Assembly: GCF_030462475.1 (NCBI RefSeq)
Contig: NZ_JASMRZ010000005.1
Coordinates: 78,922 to 142,921, forward strand
Direction: 5' to 3'
From: Variovorax sp. CAN15
GTDB taxonomy: Bacteria; Pseudomonadota; Gammaproteobacteria; Burkholderiales; Burkholderiaceae_C
DNA length: 64,000 nt
Shown here: positions 17,938 through 26,303 of the stretch, piece by piece
How the letters are laid out: each line of letters begins with the position of its first letter
How positions within the stretch are numbered: position 1 is the first letter of the stretch
The notes under the pieces: model-generated
What the model saw: the letters and a program-made list of their open reading frames with translations, nothing else
Database searches by the model: none
Told to the model about the DNA's origin: nothing
Program-made: the position numbers and the translations under genes

Positions 17938-18288
17938 GTGAGCAGTACTGCAAGCGCGACCACCGACTGGTGGACCATGGCCGTGATCGTCGGCCTGGCC
18001 CTGGTCACCGTGTTCACGCGCTGCTTCTTCTTCATCCTCGACCGGCCCTGGGGCCTGCCCGATTGGGCGCACCGCGCGCTGCACTACGCACCGGCCGCCG
18101 CGCTCGCGGGCGTGATCGCGCCCGAGATCGTCATGACGCAGGGCCACCTCATCACCACGCTGCACGACGCGCGCCTGTACGCGGCGGTGGTCGGCGCCGC
18201 GTACTTCTACTGGCGGCGCGGCGTGCTCGGCACGATGCTCGCGGGCATGGCTGTGTACCTGCCGCTGCACCTCGGGCTGGGCTGGTAG
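17938..18288 (+). CDS. azlD: AzlD family branched-chain amino acid exporter small subunit
   Basis: A 116-residue membrane protein with three to four hydrophobic helices, starting about WWTMAVIVGLALVTVFTRCFFF. The arrangement and APAAALAGVIAPEI match AzlD. It forms the exporter with AzlC. The GTG start lies 7-8 nt after a purine-rich GGGAGGGGAG that belongs to the upstream repeat. Translation may therefore depend on repeat sequence and could be affected by its hairpin. Another repeat copy follows the gene. Confidence 0.85.
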   Translation: MSSTASATTDWWTMAVIVGLALVTVFTRCFFFILDRPWGLPDWAHRALHYAPAAALAGVIAPEIVMTQGHLITTLHDARLYAAVVGAAYFYWRRGVLGTMLAGMAVYLPLHLGLGW

Positions 18289-18291
18289 GCG

Positions 18292-18370
18292 GCCGCCGCC
18301 GGGCCGCCCCTCCCCCTCGGGGGGAATTGCACGTAGCGAAGCGAAGTGAAAAGCCCGGGGGCTCCCGGTT
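18292..18370 (-). repeat. Palindromic repeat, copy 3
   Basis: GCCGCCGCCGGGCCGCCCC, a CCCCCTCGGGGGG hairpin, GCGAAGCGAAGTG and CCCGGGGGC follow in the same order as in copy 2 and, on the complementary strand, as in the copy inside recG. It lies between the convergent azlD and Bug receptor genes and ends 2 bp before the stop of the latter. A role as a two-way terminator is plausible. Confidence 0.68.
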
Positions 18371-18372
18371 CG

Positions 18373-19347
18373 TCAATCGAGCTTCACGCCGGCCGTCTTG
18401 ATGATGTTGCCCCAGCGCTCGCTCTCCGCGCGAGACAGCTTGTAGAAGTCCTGCGGCGTCCCCGGCAGTGCCTCGAAGCCGAAGTCCGCGAACAGCTTCA
18501 CCACCTTCGGCGCCTTCATCGCCTTGTGCAGTTCGGCGTTGAGCCGCGCCACCGCTTCCGGCGGCATGCCGGCCGGGCCGATCAGGCCGTGGAAGGCGTA
18601 GGCGTTGACGTCGGGGAAGCCGGCCTCGACGAAGGTCGGCACGTCCGGCAGGGCGCCTGCGCGCTGCGGCAGCGCGATGGCCAGCACCCGCACCTTGCCC
18701 GACTTGATGATCGGCAGGCCCGAGGCCAGGTCCAGCATCATCGTCGGCACCTGGCCGCCCATCACGTCGGTCATGGCCGGTGCGGCGCCCTTGTACGGCA
18801 CGTGCGTGATCGTCAGGCCGGCCTTCTGCTTGAAGAGTTCCATCGCCATGTGGTGCGGCGAGCCGTTGCCGGGCGAGGCGTAGCTCACCTTGTCAGGGTT
18901 GGCCTTCACGTAGCGCACGAACTCCGCCACGTTCTTCGCGGGAAAGTCGGGGTGCACCACCAGCGCCACCGGAAAGCGGCCGATGGTGCCGATGTAGGTG
19001 AAGTCGCTCGCGGGCTTGTAGGGCAGCTTGGCGAACATGTGCTCGTTGAAGAGCAGCGCGGCGTTCTCGGCCTGCATGATGGTGTAGCCGTCGGGCCTGG
19101 CCTGCATCATCACGCCCACGCCGATGTTGGTGGAGGCGCCCGGCCGGTTGTCGATGATGAGCGGCTGCCCCAGCGAGGGCTGCATCGCCTCGGCCAGCGT
19201 GCGCGCCAGGTTGTCGGTGCCGCCGCCGGCCACGTAGGGCACGATCCACTTGATCGGCTGGGTGGGGTAGGCCGCCGGCTGCGCCGATGCAAGGCTGGTG
19301 GCCAGCGCGAAGGCCGAGGCCAGCAGGGGAAGAAAAAATCGCTTCAT
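18373..19347 (-). CDS. Bug/TctC family tripartite tricarboxylate transporter receptor
   Basis: A 324-residue periplasmic solute receptor. The ATG gives a signal peptide MKRFFLPLLASAFALATSLASAQ. The mature protein starts YPTQPIKWIVPYVAGGGTDNLAR, the Bug family signature, and has PGNGSPHHMAMELF and HVPYKGAAPAM in the ligand-binding part. These receptors bind carboxylates or small aromatic acids, and many are orphan genes without the TctAB membrane subunits, as here. It is the last gene of the minus-strand catabolic cluster, 40 bp after the MBL gene, so its ligand may be the substrate of that pathway (inference). Confidence 0.92.
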   Translation of the reverse strand: MKRFFLPLLASAFALATSLASAQPAAYPTQPIKWIVPYVAGGGTDNLARTLAEAMQPSLGQPLIIDNRPGASTNIGVGVMMQARPDGYTIMQAENAALLFNEHMFAKLPYKPASDFTYIGTIGRFPVALVVHPDFPAKNVAEFVRYVKANPDKVSYASPGNGSPHHMAMELFKQKAGLTITHVPYKGAAPAMTDVMGGQVPTMMLDLASGLPIIKSGKVRVLAIALPQRAGALPDVPTFVEAGFPDVNAYAFHGLIGPAGMPPEAVARLNAELHKAMKAPKVVKLFADFGFEALPGTPQDFYKLSRAESERWGNIIKTAGVKLD

Positions 19348-19387
19348 CGTCTCTTGTCTCCGTTGCTCGTTTTGAAATCGGTTCAGG

Positions 19388-20353
19388 TCATGTGCCGCGC
19401 AGGACCTGCCATAGCTCGCGGTCGCGCTCGGCGGTCCACACCACCGGGTGCTCGATGCCGCGCAGCTCGTCATATGCGCGCGAGACATCGAAGGGCAGCA
19501 CGTGCTGGAACACTGGCCAGTCGCCGAAGCGCGGCGTCATCGCCGCCTCGGCGCGCGCGAAGCAGCCCTTGAGCGTCTCACCCGCCGCGATGCCGGCCTT
19601 CACGCTCTCGAGCAGCGTCGAGAGGAATGCCTTGGTGAGCCCGATGGCCTCGGCGCAGGCGGCTTCGTCCTGCAGCACCGCGCCACGGCCGGGCACCAGC
19701 ACGCGCGGCTTGAGTGCCGCCACCGCGTCGAGCGTGCCGGCCCAGTCGCCGATGTAGGCGTCGCCGGCATACACGCCGCAGCGGTTCTCGACCACGTCGC
19801 CGGAAAAGAGCACGCCGCAGTCGGGCAGCCACGCGACCGCATCGCCGCCCGAGTGGCCCCGGCCCAGCGACATCAGCCGCAGCTCGCGGCCGCCGCCCAG
19901 CGGCAGCGCCATCTCGCGGTCGAAGACCTTCGTGGGGATGGTCAGGCCCGGTATCTCCTCGACGCCAGCGAACAGGCGCGGAAAGCGGCCGACCTCCGAA
20001 TCGAAATCGGCCCGGCCGCGCGTGCGTATCCAGTAGAGCGTGCCGCTGCTGGCGACGATGTCGCGCACCTCCGCGAAGGCGCTTGCGCCCATCACGCGCA
20101 CCGCGTGGTAGTGCGTGAGCACGATGGTGCGGATCGGCTTGTCGGTCACCGTGCGGATGGCGGCGAGGAAGTCGCGCGCCATGCGCGGCGTGGGGCGCGT
20201 GTCGATCAGCACCACGTGCTCGTCGCCGACGACGAAGCCGCAGTTGGGATCGAAGTCGCTGATGTAGCCGTAGGCGCCGGGGCCGAGCTGCTGCAGCCGG
20301 GGCTTCTGCTCGCGCGTGTCGGAGGCGGATGCGAAGGAAACGGTCGTGGTCAT
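19388..20353 (-). CDS. MBL-fold hydrolase-like protein with an altered metal site
   Basis: A 321-residue metallo-beta-lactamase fold protein. The usual HxHxDH motif reads HYHAVR at residues 81-86, keeping the two first His but not the Asp-His pair. His167 (GRGHSGGD) and the bridging Asp186 (FSGDVVEN) are kept, and the last expected His is Arg223 (VPGRGA). Thus metal site 1 is intact and site 2 is mostly lost. A single-metal or non-hydrolytic role is possible, and the change may be shared by this subfamily. The start codon overlaps the DUF2783 stop (ATGA). It probably acts on an intermediate of the neighbouring FAD monooxygenase. Confidence 0.8.
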   Translation of the reverse strand: MTTTVSFASASDTREQKPRLQQLGPGAYGYISDFDPNCGFVVGDEHVVLIDTRPTPRMARDFLAAIRTVTDKPIRTIVLTHYHAVRVMGASAFAEVRDIVASSGTLYWIRTRGRADFDSEVGRFPRLFAGVEEIPGLTIPTKVFDREMALPLGGGRELRLMSLGRGHSGGDAVAWLPDCGVLFSGDVVENRCGVYAGDAYIGDWAGTLDAVAALKPRVLVPGRGAVLQDEAACAEAIGLTKAFLSTLLESVKAGIAAGETLKGCFARAEAAMTPRFGDWPVFQHVLPFDVSRAYDELRGIEHPVVWTAERDRELWQVLRGT

Positions 20354-20568
20354 GGGGTGTGGTGGTCGTCCGTTGTCGTAGTGGGTTCTTCTTCGGCCGC
20401 CGCGCGGATGCAGGCGAGCAGCACGTCCTGGTCGGCGCACTGGTTGGCCAGCAGCAGCACGAGGCGCGCGTTGAGGTCGGCGCTCTGCGCCTCGCTGCGG
20501 CCTTCGTGGGCGGCGAGCAGCGCGGCGTAGAAGCCGTCGGGGTCGGGGATGCGGGGCTCGGTGATCAT
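20350..20568 (-). CDS. DUF2783 domain protein
   Basis: A 72-residue acidic protein with the DUF2783 pattern: IPDPDGFYAALLAAHEG, then LNARLVLLLANQ and a run of Glu and Thr at the end. The start overlaps the FAD monooxygenase stop and the stop overlaps the MBL gene start, so the three are translated together. DUF2783 proteins are found beside FAD-dependent aromatic hydroxylases. A structural or regulatory partner of the hydroxylase is the simplest guess, but no activity is known. Confidence 0.8.
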   Translation of the reverse strand: MITEPRIPDPDGFYAALLAAHEGRSEAQSADLNARLVLLLANQCADQDVLLACIRAAAEEEPTTTTDDHHTP

Positions 20569-22217
20569 GGGTTGCGCTCGTTGGCGGCCAGTGCGGTGCG
20601 CACGGCGGAGGCGATGGCCTGGGGCGTGGCGCTCGCCAGCACGGCGGCGCGATAGGCGTCGGGGCGCACGAGCACGAAGCTGCCCGCGTCGCCGGCGCCG
20701 AGATGGGCCGCGAGCTTCTCGTCGGCCTGCAGCGTGGGCAGGCCGCTGTCGCCGCCCACGGCCAGCAGGCGCAAGGGCAATGAAGCCATCGCATCGACCG
20801 CCGCTCCCGCCTGCCCGCGCGTCGGCGCGAACCACAGGCCGATGCAATGCGTGCCCTCGGCCAGCAGCTGCATCAGCGTGGTCTCGCGGCCGTCGGACCA
20901 GCGCAGCGGCAGGTTCTGCGCCGAGCGCGCGCCTTCGGGCAGCAGCGGCGCGGGCGGATAGTCGTTGGCGACCGACATGCGGCCGGTGTTCACCAGCGCC
21001 CGCGCGAACGGATGATGCGCCGCCAGCGCTACCACCGCGCGGCGCAGCGTGTGCTCGGCCGGCGAGCGCGGCGCGAGAAAGCGTGCCGAGCGGCTCGTGA
21101 CCTGCAGGTTCTGCTTCGCGGCGGGCTGGCGCTCCGCGTCGTAGCTGTCGAGCAGCGCGTCGCCGGCCTTGCCCTGCGCGACCAGCGCGAGCTTCCAGCC
21201 GAGGTTGGCCGCATCCTGGATGCCGGTGTTGCCGCCGCGTGCGCCGAAGGGGCTCACCACGTGCGCCGCGTCGCCGATGAAGAACACATTGCCGTGGCGG
21301 AAGCTGTCGAGCAGGTGGTCGCGATAGCCGTAGGGGCCGATCCAGACGAACTCGAACTCCACGTCCGGCCCGAGCTGCTCGCGCAGCCGCGCCCCCGCCA
21401 CCTCGGGCTTGCTGATGTAGGCGGTGTCGCAGTCCTCGGGCATCTGGTAGTCGATGCGCCACACGCCGTCGGCCATCAGGTGCTGCCACACGCCGCGGCC
21501 TTCGTTGAAGGGCGCGTCCACCCAGGTCCAGCGCTCGGTGGGCAGCGGCTTCCTGAAGCGCACGTCGCTGATGCACCAGCGGTCGGTGCTGCGCGAGGCG
21601 TGCGCCTCGATGCCGAGCTGCGTGCGGATCGCGCTGTTGGCGCCGGTGGCGTCGATCAGCCGATCGGCCTCGATGGTGTAGCTGCCGGCGGGCGTCTCGA
21701 CTTCCAGGCGCACGCCGTCGGCGAGCTGCTCCACGCGCGTGACGCGGTTCTTCCAGCGCAGGTCGGTCAGTCCCAGTTCGATGATGCGGTCGACCAGGAA
21801 CCACTCGATGTAGAACTGCTGCAGGTTGATGAAAGGCGGCTGCCGCGAGACGCTGTTGGCCTGCAGGTTGAAGTTGTAGACCTCCTGCTCGCCCGAGAAA
21901 GTGCGCCCGAACGACCAGGTGATGCCCTTGGCCGCGATGCGTTCGTAGATGCCAAGCCGCTCGAAGATCTCCAGGCTCTTCTGCGCGTAGCAGATGCCGC
22001 GCGACGAGGCGCCGCGCACGCCGACGGTGTCGTCCTCGTCGAGCAGCACGGCGCACACGCCGCGCTGCGCGAGGTCGCAGGCCAGCGTGAGGCCCGAGGG
22101 GCCGGCGCCGACGATCACGATGGGGTGGCGCGTGACGGCAGTGCTTTCCAGCTCGGGCGGTGGCGTGAAGGGCCAGACCGGCAGCTCGTAGGCCGGCGCG
22201 AAAGCGAAGTTTTCCAT
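20565..22217 (-). CDS. FAD-dependent aromatic monooxygenase (MhpA/PheA-like)
   Basis: A 550-residue flavoprotein of the PF01494 hydroxylase family. The dinucleotide motif GAGPSG is at residues 37-42, a DG-like motif lies mid-sequence, and GDAAHVVSPFGARGGNTGIQDA starts at residue 315, where the FAD phosphate is bound. The C-terminal thioredoxin-like domain typical of phenol or 3-hydroxyphenylpropionate hydroxylases spans about 400-550. It should hydroxylate an aromatic ring using NAD(P)H and oxygen in the cytoplasm. It is the core of the cluster from 23899 down to 18373, which also holds a ring-cleavage-like VOC protein and a hydrolase. The substrate is unknown. Confidence 0.9.
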   Translation of the reverse strand: MENFAFAPAYELPVWPFTPPPELESTAVTRHPIVIVGAGPSGLTLACDLAQRGVCAVLLDEDDTVGVRGASSRGICYAQKSLEIFERLGIYERIAAKGITWSFGRTFSGEQEVYNFNLQANSVSRQPPFINLQQFYIEWFLVDRIIELGLTDLRWKNRVTRVEQLADGVRLEVETPAGSYTIEADRLIDATGANSAIRTQLGIEAHASRSTDRWCISDVRFRKPLPTERWTWVDAPFNEGRGVWQHLMADGVWRIDYQMPEDCDTAYISKPEVAGARLREQLGPDVEFEFVWIGPYGYRDHLLDSFRHGNVFFIGDAAHVVSPFGARGGNTGIQDAANLGWKLALVAQGKAGDALLDSYDAERQPAAKQNLQVTSRSARFLAPRSPAEHTLRRAVVALAAHHPFARALVNTGRMSVANDYPPAPLLPEGARSAQNLPLRWSDGRETTLMQLLAEGTHCIGLWFAPTRGQAGAAVDAMASLPLRLLAVGGDSGLPTLQADEKLAAHLGAGDAGSFVLVRPDAYRAAVLASATPQAIASAVRTALAANERNP

Positions 22218-22224
22218 GTCTGCC

Positions 22225-23346
22225 CTAAAGCGCGTGCGCGAATTCGGCGATGGCGTCGGCCGCCTTCGGAATCAGCTCCGGCTGCCCCGCCAGGTAGTGG
22301 TTGCCGCCCACGATGTCGACATTGCGGATGCGCGAGCCGCCCGCCGCCATCCACGCATTGCGCGTGCTCGGGAAGGTCGACTGGTCGCCCGTGTAGGTCA
22401 GCAGCAGCTTCGGCACCGAGGTGCGCGCGAGATTCGTCGGCCCGTCGGCCTGCGAGCGCGACGACCACTGCGAGAGAAAGGCCGTGAGCGAGGTGGTGCG
22501 CCCCATCGCGTTGGCCGAGTAGTTCACCTGCCGCGCGTCGCCCCACACGCTGCCAGGCAGGCGGTCGTTGGGGTCGAGCGAGAGGTCCACGCAGCGCGGG
22601 TCGGCGTGCGTGCGGTAGACGACGAAGGTCTGGTCGCGCGGCGCGCCGGGTGTGTTGCGCAGCAGCGCGAGGCGGTCGAGGCACCACTGCTCGATGCGAT
22701 CCAGCCGCGCCTTCTGCGCGGCGCTGAAGCGCGCGAGGAAGTCGCTGTCGTAGGGCACGCGGTGGCGCGCGTCGTACATGTCGAGCTCGGGATCGACCGA
22801 GAGCGGGTCGTGCTCGTCGGTGACCGAGGGGTCGATCCAGTCGCGCATCAGCCGGGTGCGGCCCAGGTGCGCGGCGCACAGCGCGATGCCGTCCACGGGC
22901 GGCAGGTCGCTGGCGTGCAGGTGCGTGGGGTCGCCGTCGGGAAGGTGCGTGGCGGTGAGCTTCTCGGCCTGCGCCTGGTAGAAGGCCGAGAGCGCGGCGC
23001 CGCCGGAGTTGCCGACGAGGAACACCTTCTCGTAGCCCGCCGCGCGCAGGTATTGCACGCCGGCGCCCAGGTCCTGAATGGCGCGCTCCATCAGCAGCAC
23101 CGTGTCGTTGCCCACGAAGCGCGAGTTGAGCCCCATGCAGCAGATGCCGCGCTCGGCCAGCGGGCCGATCAGGTAGTGGCCCATGAAGTTGCTCGTGGGG
23201 TGCATCACGATCGCGGCGATCTTCTTCGGGCCCTGCGGCGCGCGGTAGGCGCCGTAGATGCGCGGGCGCAGCAGCTGCAGGCCCGACTGGCTCTCCATGG
23301 CCGCGCCGGGCTTCACGTCGATGACGGCGAGTTGCAGTTCAGGCAT
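22225..23346 (-). CDS. Alpha/beta hydrolase
   Basis: A 373-residue cytoplasmic hydrolase. The nucleophile elbow is GNSGG with Ser114, preceded by the strand KVFLV. An acid residue probably lies near TYTGDQSTFP, and the last His is in GGNHYLAG near the C terminus. No signal peptide is seen. It lies 7 bp upstream of the FAD monooxygenase and overlaps the VOC gene by 8 bp, so it belongs to the same operon. In aromatic pathways such enzymes cleave ring-fission products or esters. That role is inferred from position, and the long middle segment (about 140-290) is not typical of MhpC-size enzymes. Confidence 0.82.
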   Translation of the reverse strand: MPELQLAVIDVKPGAAMESQSGLQLLRPRIYGAYRAPQGPKKIAAIVMHPTSNFMGHYLIGPLAERGICCMGLNSRFVGNDTVLLMERAIQDLGAGVQYLRAAGYEKVFLVGNSGGAALSAFYQAQAEKLTATHLPDGDPTHLHASDLPPVDGIALCAAHLGRTRLMRDWIDPSVTDEHDPLSVDPELDMYDARHRVPYDSDFLARFSAAQKARLDRIEQWCLDRLALLRNTPGAPRDQTFVVYRTHADPRCVDLSLDPNDRLPGSVWGDARQVNYSANAMGRTTSLTAFLSQWSSRSQADGPTNLARTSVPKLLLTYTGDQSTFPSTRNAWMAAGGSRIRNVDIVGGNHYLAGQPELIPKAADAIAEFAHAL

Positions 23347-23899
23347 GCGGCGTGCCCTTCGCGGCGGCGGCGCGCAGGCCAGCCTTGCGCTCGGTCCAGG
23401 CGTCGAGTTCGGCGCGCGCGCGCAGCGCGTGCGCGTCCATCTCGGCCTGCGGCACGGTCGGCGTGGTGAGTTCCACGCGGATGCCGTTGGGGTCGAAGAA
23501 GTAGATCGATTCGATGATGTGGTGGTCGGTCACGCCCAGCACCTCGACGCCCGCGCCTTCGAGCCGCGCCTTGGCGGCCAGCAGGTCGGCCACCGAATCC
23601 ACGCGCAGAGCGATGTGGTTCACCCACGAGGGCGTGTTGGGCGAGGGCAGCGCGGCGACGTCGTCGCCCAGGTCGAAGAAGGCGATGAACGAGCCGTCGC
23701 GCATGCGGAAGAAGATGTGCACGTAGGGGCAGTACTCGCCCGTGCTCGGCACGTGGTCGCTCTTGATGACATGGGCCAGCGGCAGGCCCAGCAGGTCTTC
23801 GTAGAAGCGGCGGGTTTCCTCGCTGTCGCGGCAGCGCCAGGCGAAGTGGTGCAGCCCGTGGATGGGCGGTGGGGGTGCCGTGTTAGCGGTCGTCGGCAT
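23339..23899 (-). CDS. VOC family protein (extradiol dioxygenase/glyoxalase-like)
   Basis: A 186-residue metal-binding protein with two beta-alpha-beta-beta-beta modules. Likely metal ligands are His17 or His18 (GLHHFAW), His95 (WVNHIALRV) and Glu143 (GIRVELTT), the His-His-Glu set of type I extradiol dioxygenases. The ATG at 23899 was chosen because GGAGA lies 8-9 nt upstream; a GTG 39 bp further up is less likely. First gene of the operon read from the LysR-controlled promoter. It may cleave the ring hydroxylated by the FAD enzyme, or act as an isomerase or glyoxalase. It is shorter than most classical extradiol enzymes. Confidence 0.82.
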   Translation of the reverse strand: MPTTANTAPPPPIHGLHHFAWRCRDSEETRRFYEDLLGLPLAHVIKSDHVPSTGEYCPYVHIFFRMRDGSFIAFFDLGDDVAALPSPNTPSWVNHIALRVDSVADLLAAKARLEGAGVEVLGVTDHHIIESIYFFDPNGIRVELTTPTVPQAEMDAHALRARAELDAWTERKAGLRAAAAKGTPHA

Positions 23900-23962
23900 G
23901 GCTCGTTTCTCCGGTGAGCCGGTATTGGGCGATGCCACGTCTTATGATGCAATCGAAATTAA

Positions 23963-23978
23963 TTCATCGATTGATGAA
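23963..23978. promoter_or_regulatory. Palindromic LysR-type operator in the divergent promoter
   Basis: TTCATC-GATT-GATGAA is a perfect inverted repeat with 6 bp arms, within an A/T-rich stretch (23949-23992) unlike the GC-rich surroundings. It lies 12 bp before the LysR ATG and 64 bp before the VOC start. Its spacing and T/A ends match the T-N11-A type of box used by LysR regulators, so it is a good candidate site for control of both directions. Confidence 0.65.
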
Positions 23979-23990
23979 GTATTCATATAT

Positions 23991-24899
23991 ATGAACCTCA
24001 CCCTGCGCCAGTTGCGCGCCTTCGCCGCCGTGGCCGAGAGCGGCAGCTTCACCGCCGCGGCACAGCAGCTGCACCTCACGCAGTCGGCGCTCAGCGTGCT
24101 GGTGCGCGAGCTGGAACGCGAGATGGGCGTGCAGCTGCTCGACCGCAACACCCGGCGCGTGCAGCTGTCGGAGGCGGGGCGCGAGTTCCTGCCCTCGGTG
24201 CACCGGCTGCTGGGCGACCTGGCCGGCGCGGTGGCCGGCGTCACGGATTTGCGTGACAAGAAGAAAGGCTTGCTACGGCTTGCCGCGCCGCAACTCATGG
24301 CCTGCACGCTGATGCCGCGCGTGATCGCGCTCTACCGCGAGCAGTACCCCGACGTCGACGTGCGCCTGGCCGACACCCTGCCCGAGCACCTGCTGGCCGG
24401 CGTGGCGGCGGGCGACGTGGAACTGGCCGTGGGGCAGGACGTGGCGGTCGACGACGCCATCGAGCGCCGCACGCTGCTGCGCGACCGGCACTGGCTGATC
24501 TGCCCGCCCGGCCATGCCTTCGCGAGCCGCCGCAAGGTGCGATGGCACGAACTGGGGCCCTACACCTTCATCGCGCCCACGCGCGACTTCCGCCAGCGCG
24601 TGCTGCCCGAGCTGGCCCCCGCCGAGCGCGAGTACATGCTGCGCCCCGGCACGCAGGAGGTGTCGTACATGACCACCGCGCTGGGCATGGTGGCCTCGGG
24701 ACTGGGGCTGACCGTGTGCCCCACGTACTCGGCACCGCTGGTGCGCGCCCACGGCCTGCAGATGGTGCGGCTGGAGTCGCCCGACTTCCATCGCGAGGTG
24801 TGCGTCTACAGCGCGGCGCGGCGGTCCTTGTCGCCGGCGGGCGCGAGCTTCGTGGAGGTTCTGGAGGGTTTCGCGCGCGAACAGCAGCAGAAAGACTGA
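23991..24899 (+). CDS. LysR family transcriptional regulator
   Basis: A 302-residue regulator starting MNLTLRQLRAFAAVAESGSF. The helix-turn-helix spans about 16-40 (FTAAAQQLHLTQSALSVLVRELE), followed by a periplasmic-binding-like effector domain (about 88-300). It is divergent from the catabolic operon that starts with the VOC gene, the usual arrangement for a LysR activator of its neighbour. The effector is probably the aromatic substrate or a pathway intermediate. The start was taken at the ATG that gives the family N terminus, since upstream in-frame codons run through the promoter. Confidence 0.93.
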   Translation: MNLTLRQLRAFAAVAESGSFTAAAQQLHLTQSALSVLVRELEREMGVQLLDRNTRRVQLSEAGREFLPSVHRLLGDLAGAVAGVTDLRDKKKGLLRLAAPQLMACTLMPRVIALYREQYPDVDVRLADTLPEHLLAGVAAGDVELAVGQDVAVDDAIERRTLLRDRHWLICPPGHAFASRRKVRWHELGPYTFIAPTRDFRQRVLPELAPAEREYMLRPGTQEVSYMTTALGMVASGLGLTVCPTYSAPLVRAHGLQMVRLESPDFHREVCVYSAARRSLSPAGASFVEVLEGFAREQQQKD

Positions 24900-25002
24900 G
24901 GAAAAGCATCGACGCCCGGCAAGAGGCGCGTAGAGGCGGCGATGGGGCCAAAACTACAATGCAGGCCGATCCCCGTCTTCCAATCTTCTCCAGGTTTCTC
25001 CA

Positions 25003-26196
25003 ATGAACGTCATTCGATTCACCGACCTCTGCGCGCAGGGCAAGGCCGCCGGCCAGCGTGTCTTCATCCGTGCAGACCTCAACGTGCCGCAGGACGACGC
25101 CGGCAACATCACCGAAGACACGCGCATCCGCGCCTCGGTGCCCTGCATCAAGCTGGCGCTGGACGCCGGTGCCGCGGTGATGGTCACTTCGCACCTGGGC
25201 CGCCCGACCGAGGGCGAGTTCAAACCCGAAGATTCGCTGGCCCCGGTCGCCAAGCGCCTGGGCGAGCTGCTTGGACGTGAAGTGCCGCTGGTCTCCAACT
25301 GGGTCGATGGCGTCGACGTGAAGCCCGGCCAGGTCGTGCTGCTGGAGAACTGCCGCGTCAACAAGGGCGAGAAGAAGAACGACGAAGGCCTGGCCCGCAA
25401 GCTGGCCGCGCTCACCGACATCTACGTGAACGATGCCTTCGGCACAGCGCACCGCGCCGAGGCGACCACCTACGGCATCGCGCAGTTCGCCAGGATCGCC
25501 GCCGCCGGCCCGCTGCTGGCGGCCGAGATCGACGCCATCACCAAGGCGCTGGCGCAGCCCAAGCGCCCGCTGGTGGCCATCGTCGCGGGCTCGAAGGTGA
25601 GCACCAAGCTGACCATCCTCAAGAGCCTGTCGGCCAACGTCGACCAGCTCATCGTGGGAGGCGGCATCGCCAACACCTTCATGCTGGCCGCGGGCCTGAA
25701 GATTGGCAAGTCGCTGGCCGAGCCCGATCTGGTCGACGAAGCCAAGGCGGTGATCGACGCCATGCGCGCGCGCGGCGCCGACGTGCCTATTCCCGTGGAC
25801 GTGGTCACGGCCAAGACCTTCGCGGCCGATGCGGCCGCCACCGTCAAGGACGCGAGCGACGTGGCCGACGACGACCTGATCCTCGACATCGGCCCCAAGA
25901 CAGCCGCGATCCTGGCTGCGCAGCTGCGCGAAGCCGGCACCATCGTCTGGAACGGCCCGGTGGGCGTGTTCGAGTTCGACGCCTTCGCGGGCGGCACCAA
26001 GGCCATCGCGCAGGCCATCGCCGAGAGCAGCGCCTTCTCGATCGCCGGCGGCGGCGACACGCTGGCGGCCATCGCCAAGTACGGCATCGAGAAGCAGGTC
26101 GGCTACATCTCGACCGGCGGCGGCGCCTTTCTTGAAGTGCTGGAGGGCAAGACCCTGCCGGCCTTCGAGATCCTGTCGAAGCGCGCGGCCGGCTGA
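25003..26196 (+). CDS. pgk: Phosphoglycerate kinase
   Basis: A 397-residue glycolytic and gluconeogenic enzyme that transfers phosphate between 1,3-bisphosphoglycerate and ADP. Signatures: [14 protein letters not shown] near residue 20, [13 protein letters not shown] near 60, [27 protein letters not shown] and the nucleotide loop [13 protein letters not shown] near 345. Length is typical. It begins the pgk-pyk stretch; a gap of 107 bp separates it from pyk. Confidence 0.98.
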   Translation: MNVIRFTDLCAQGKAAGQRVFIRADLNVPQDDAGNITEDTRIRASVPCIKLALDAGAAVMVTSHLGRPTEGEFKPEDSLAPVAKRLGELLGREVPLVSNWVDGVDVKPGQVVLLENCRVNKGEKKNDEGLARKLAALTDIYVNDAFGTAHRAEATTYGIAQFARIAAAGPLLAAEIDAITKALAQPKRPLVAIVAGSKVSTKLTILKSLSANVDQLIVGGGIANTFMLAAGLKIGKSLAEPDLVDEAKAVIDAMRARGADVPIPVDVVTAKTFAADAAATVKDASDVADDDLILDIGPKTAAILAAQLREAGTIVWNGPVGVFEFDAFAGGTKAIAQAIAESSAFSIAGGGDTLAAIAKYGIEKQVGYISTGGGAFLEVLEGKTLPAFEILSKRAAG

Positions 26197-26303
26197 ACCG
26201 GCTTGGGCCGGGTTCCGGGGCTCATCGAGGAAAAACCCATGGGTGACTTCCGCCAGGCACACAAAGTGTATACAGTAGCGAATACAAAACGGAGACTACC
26301 CTC

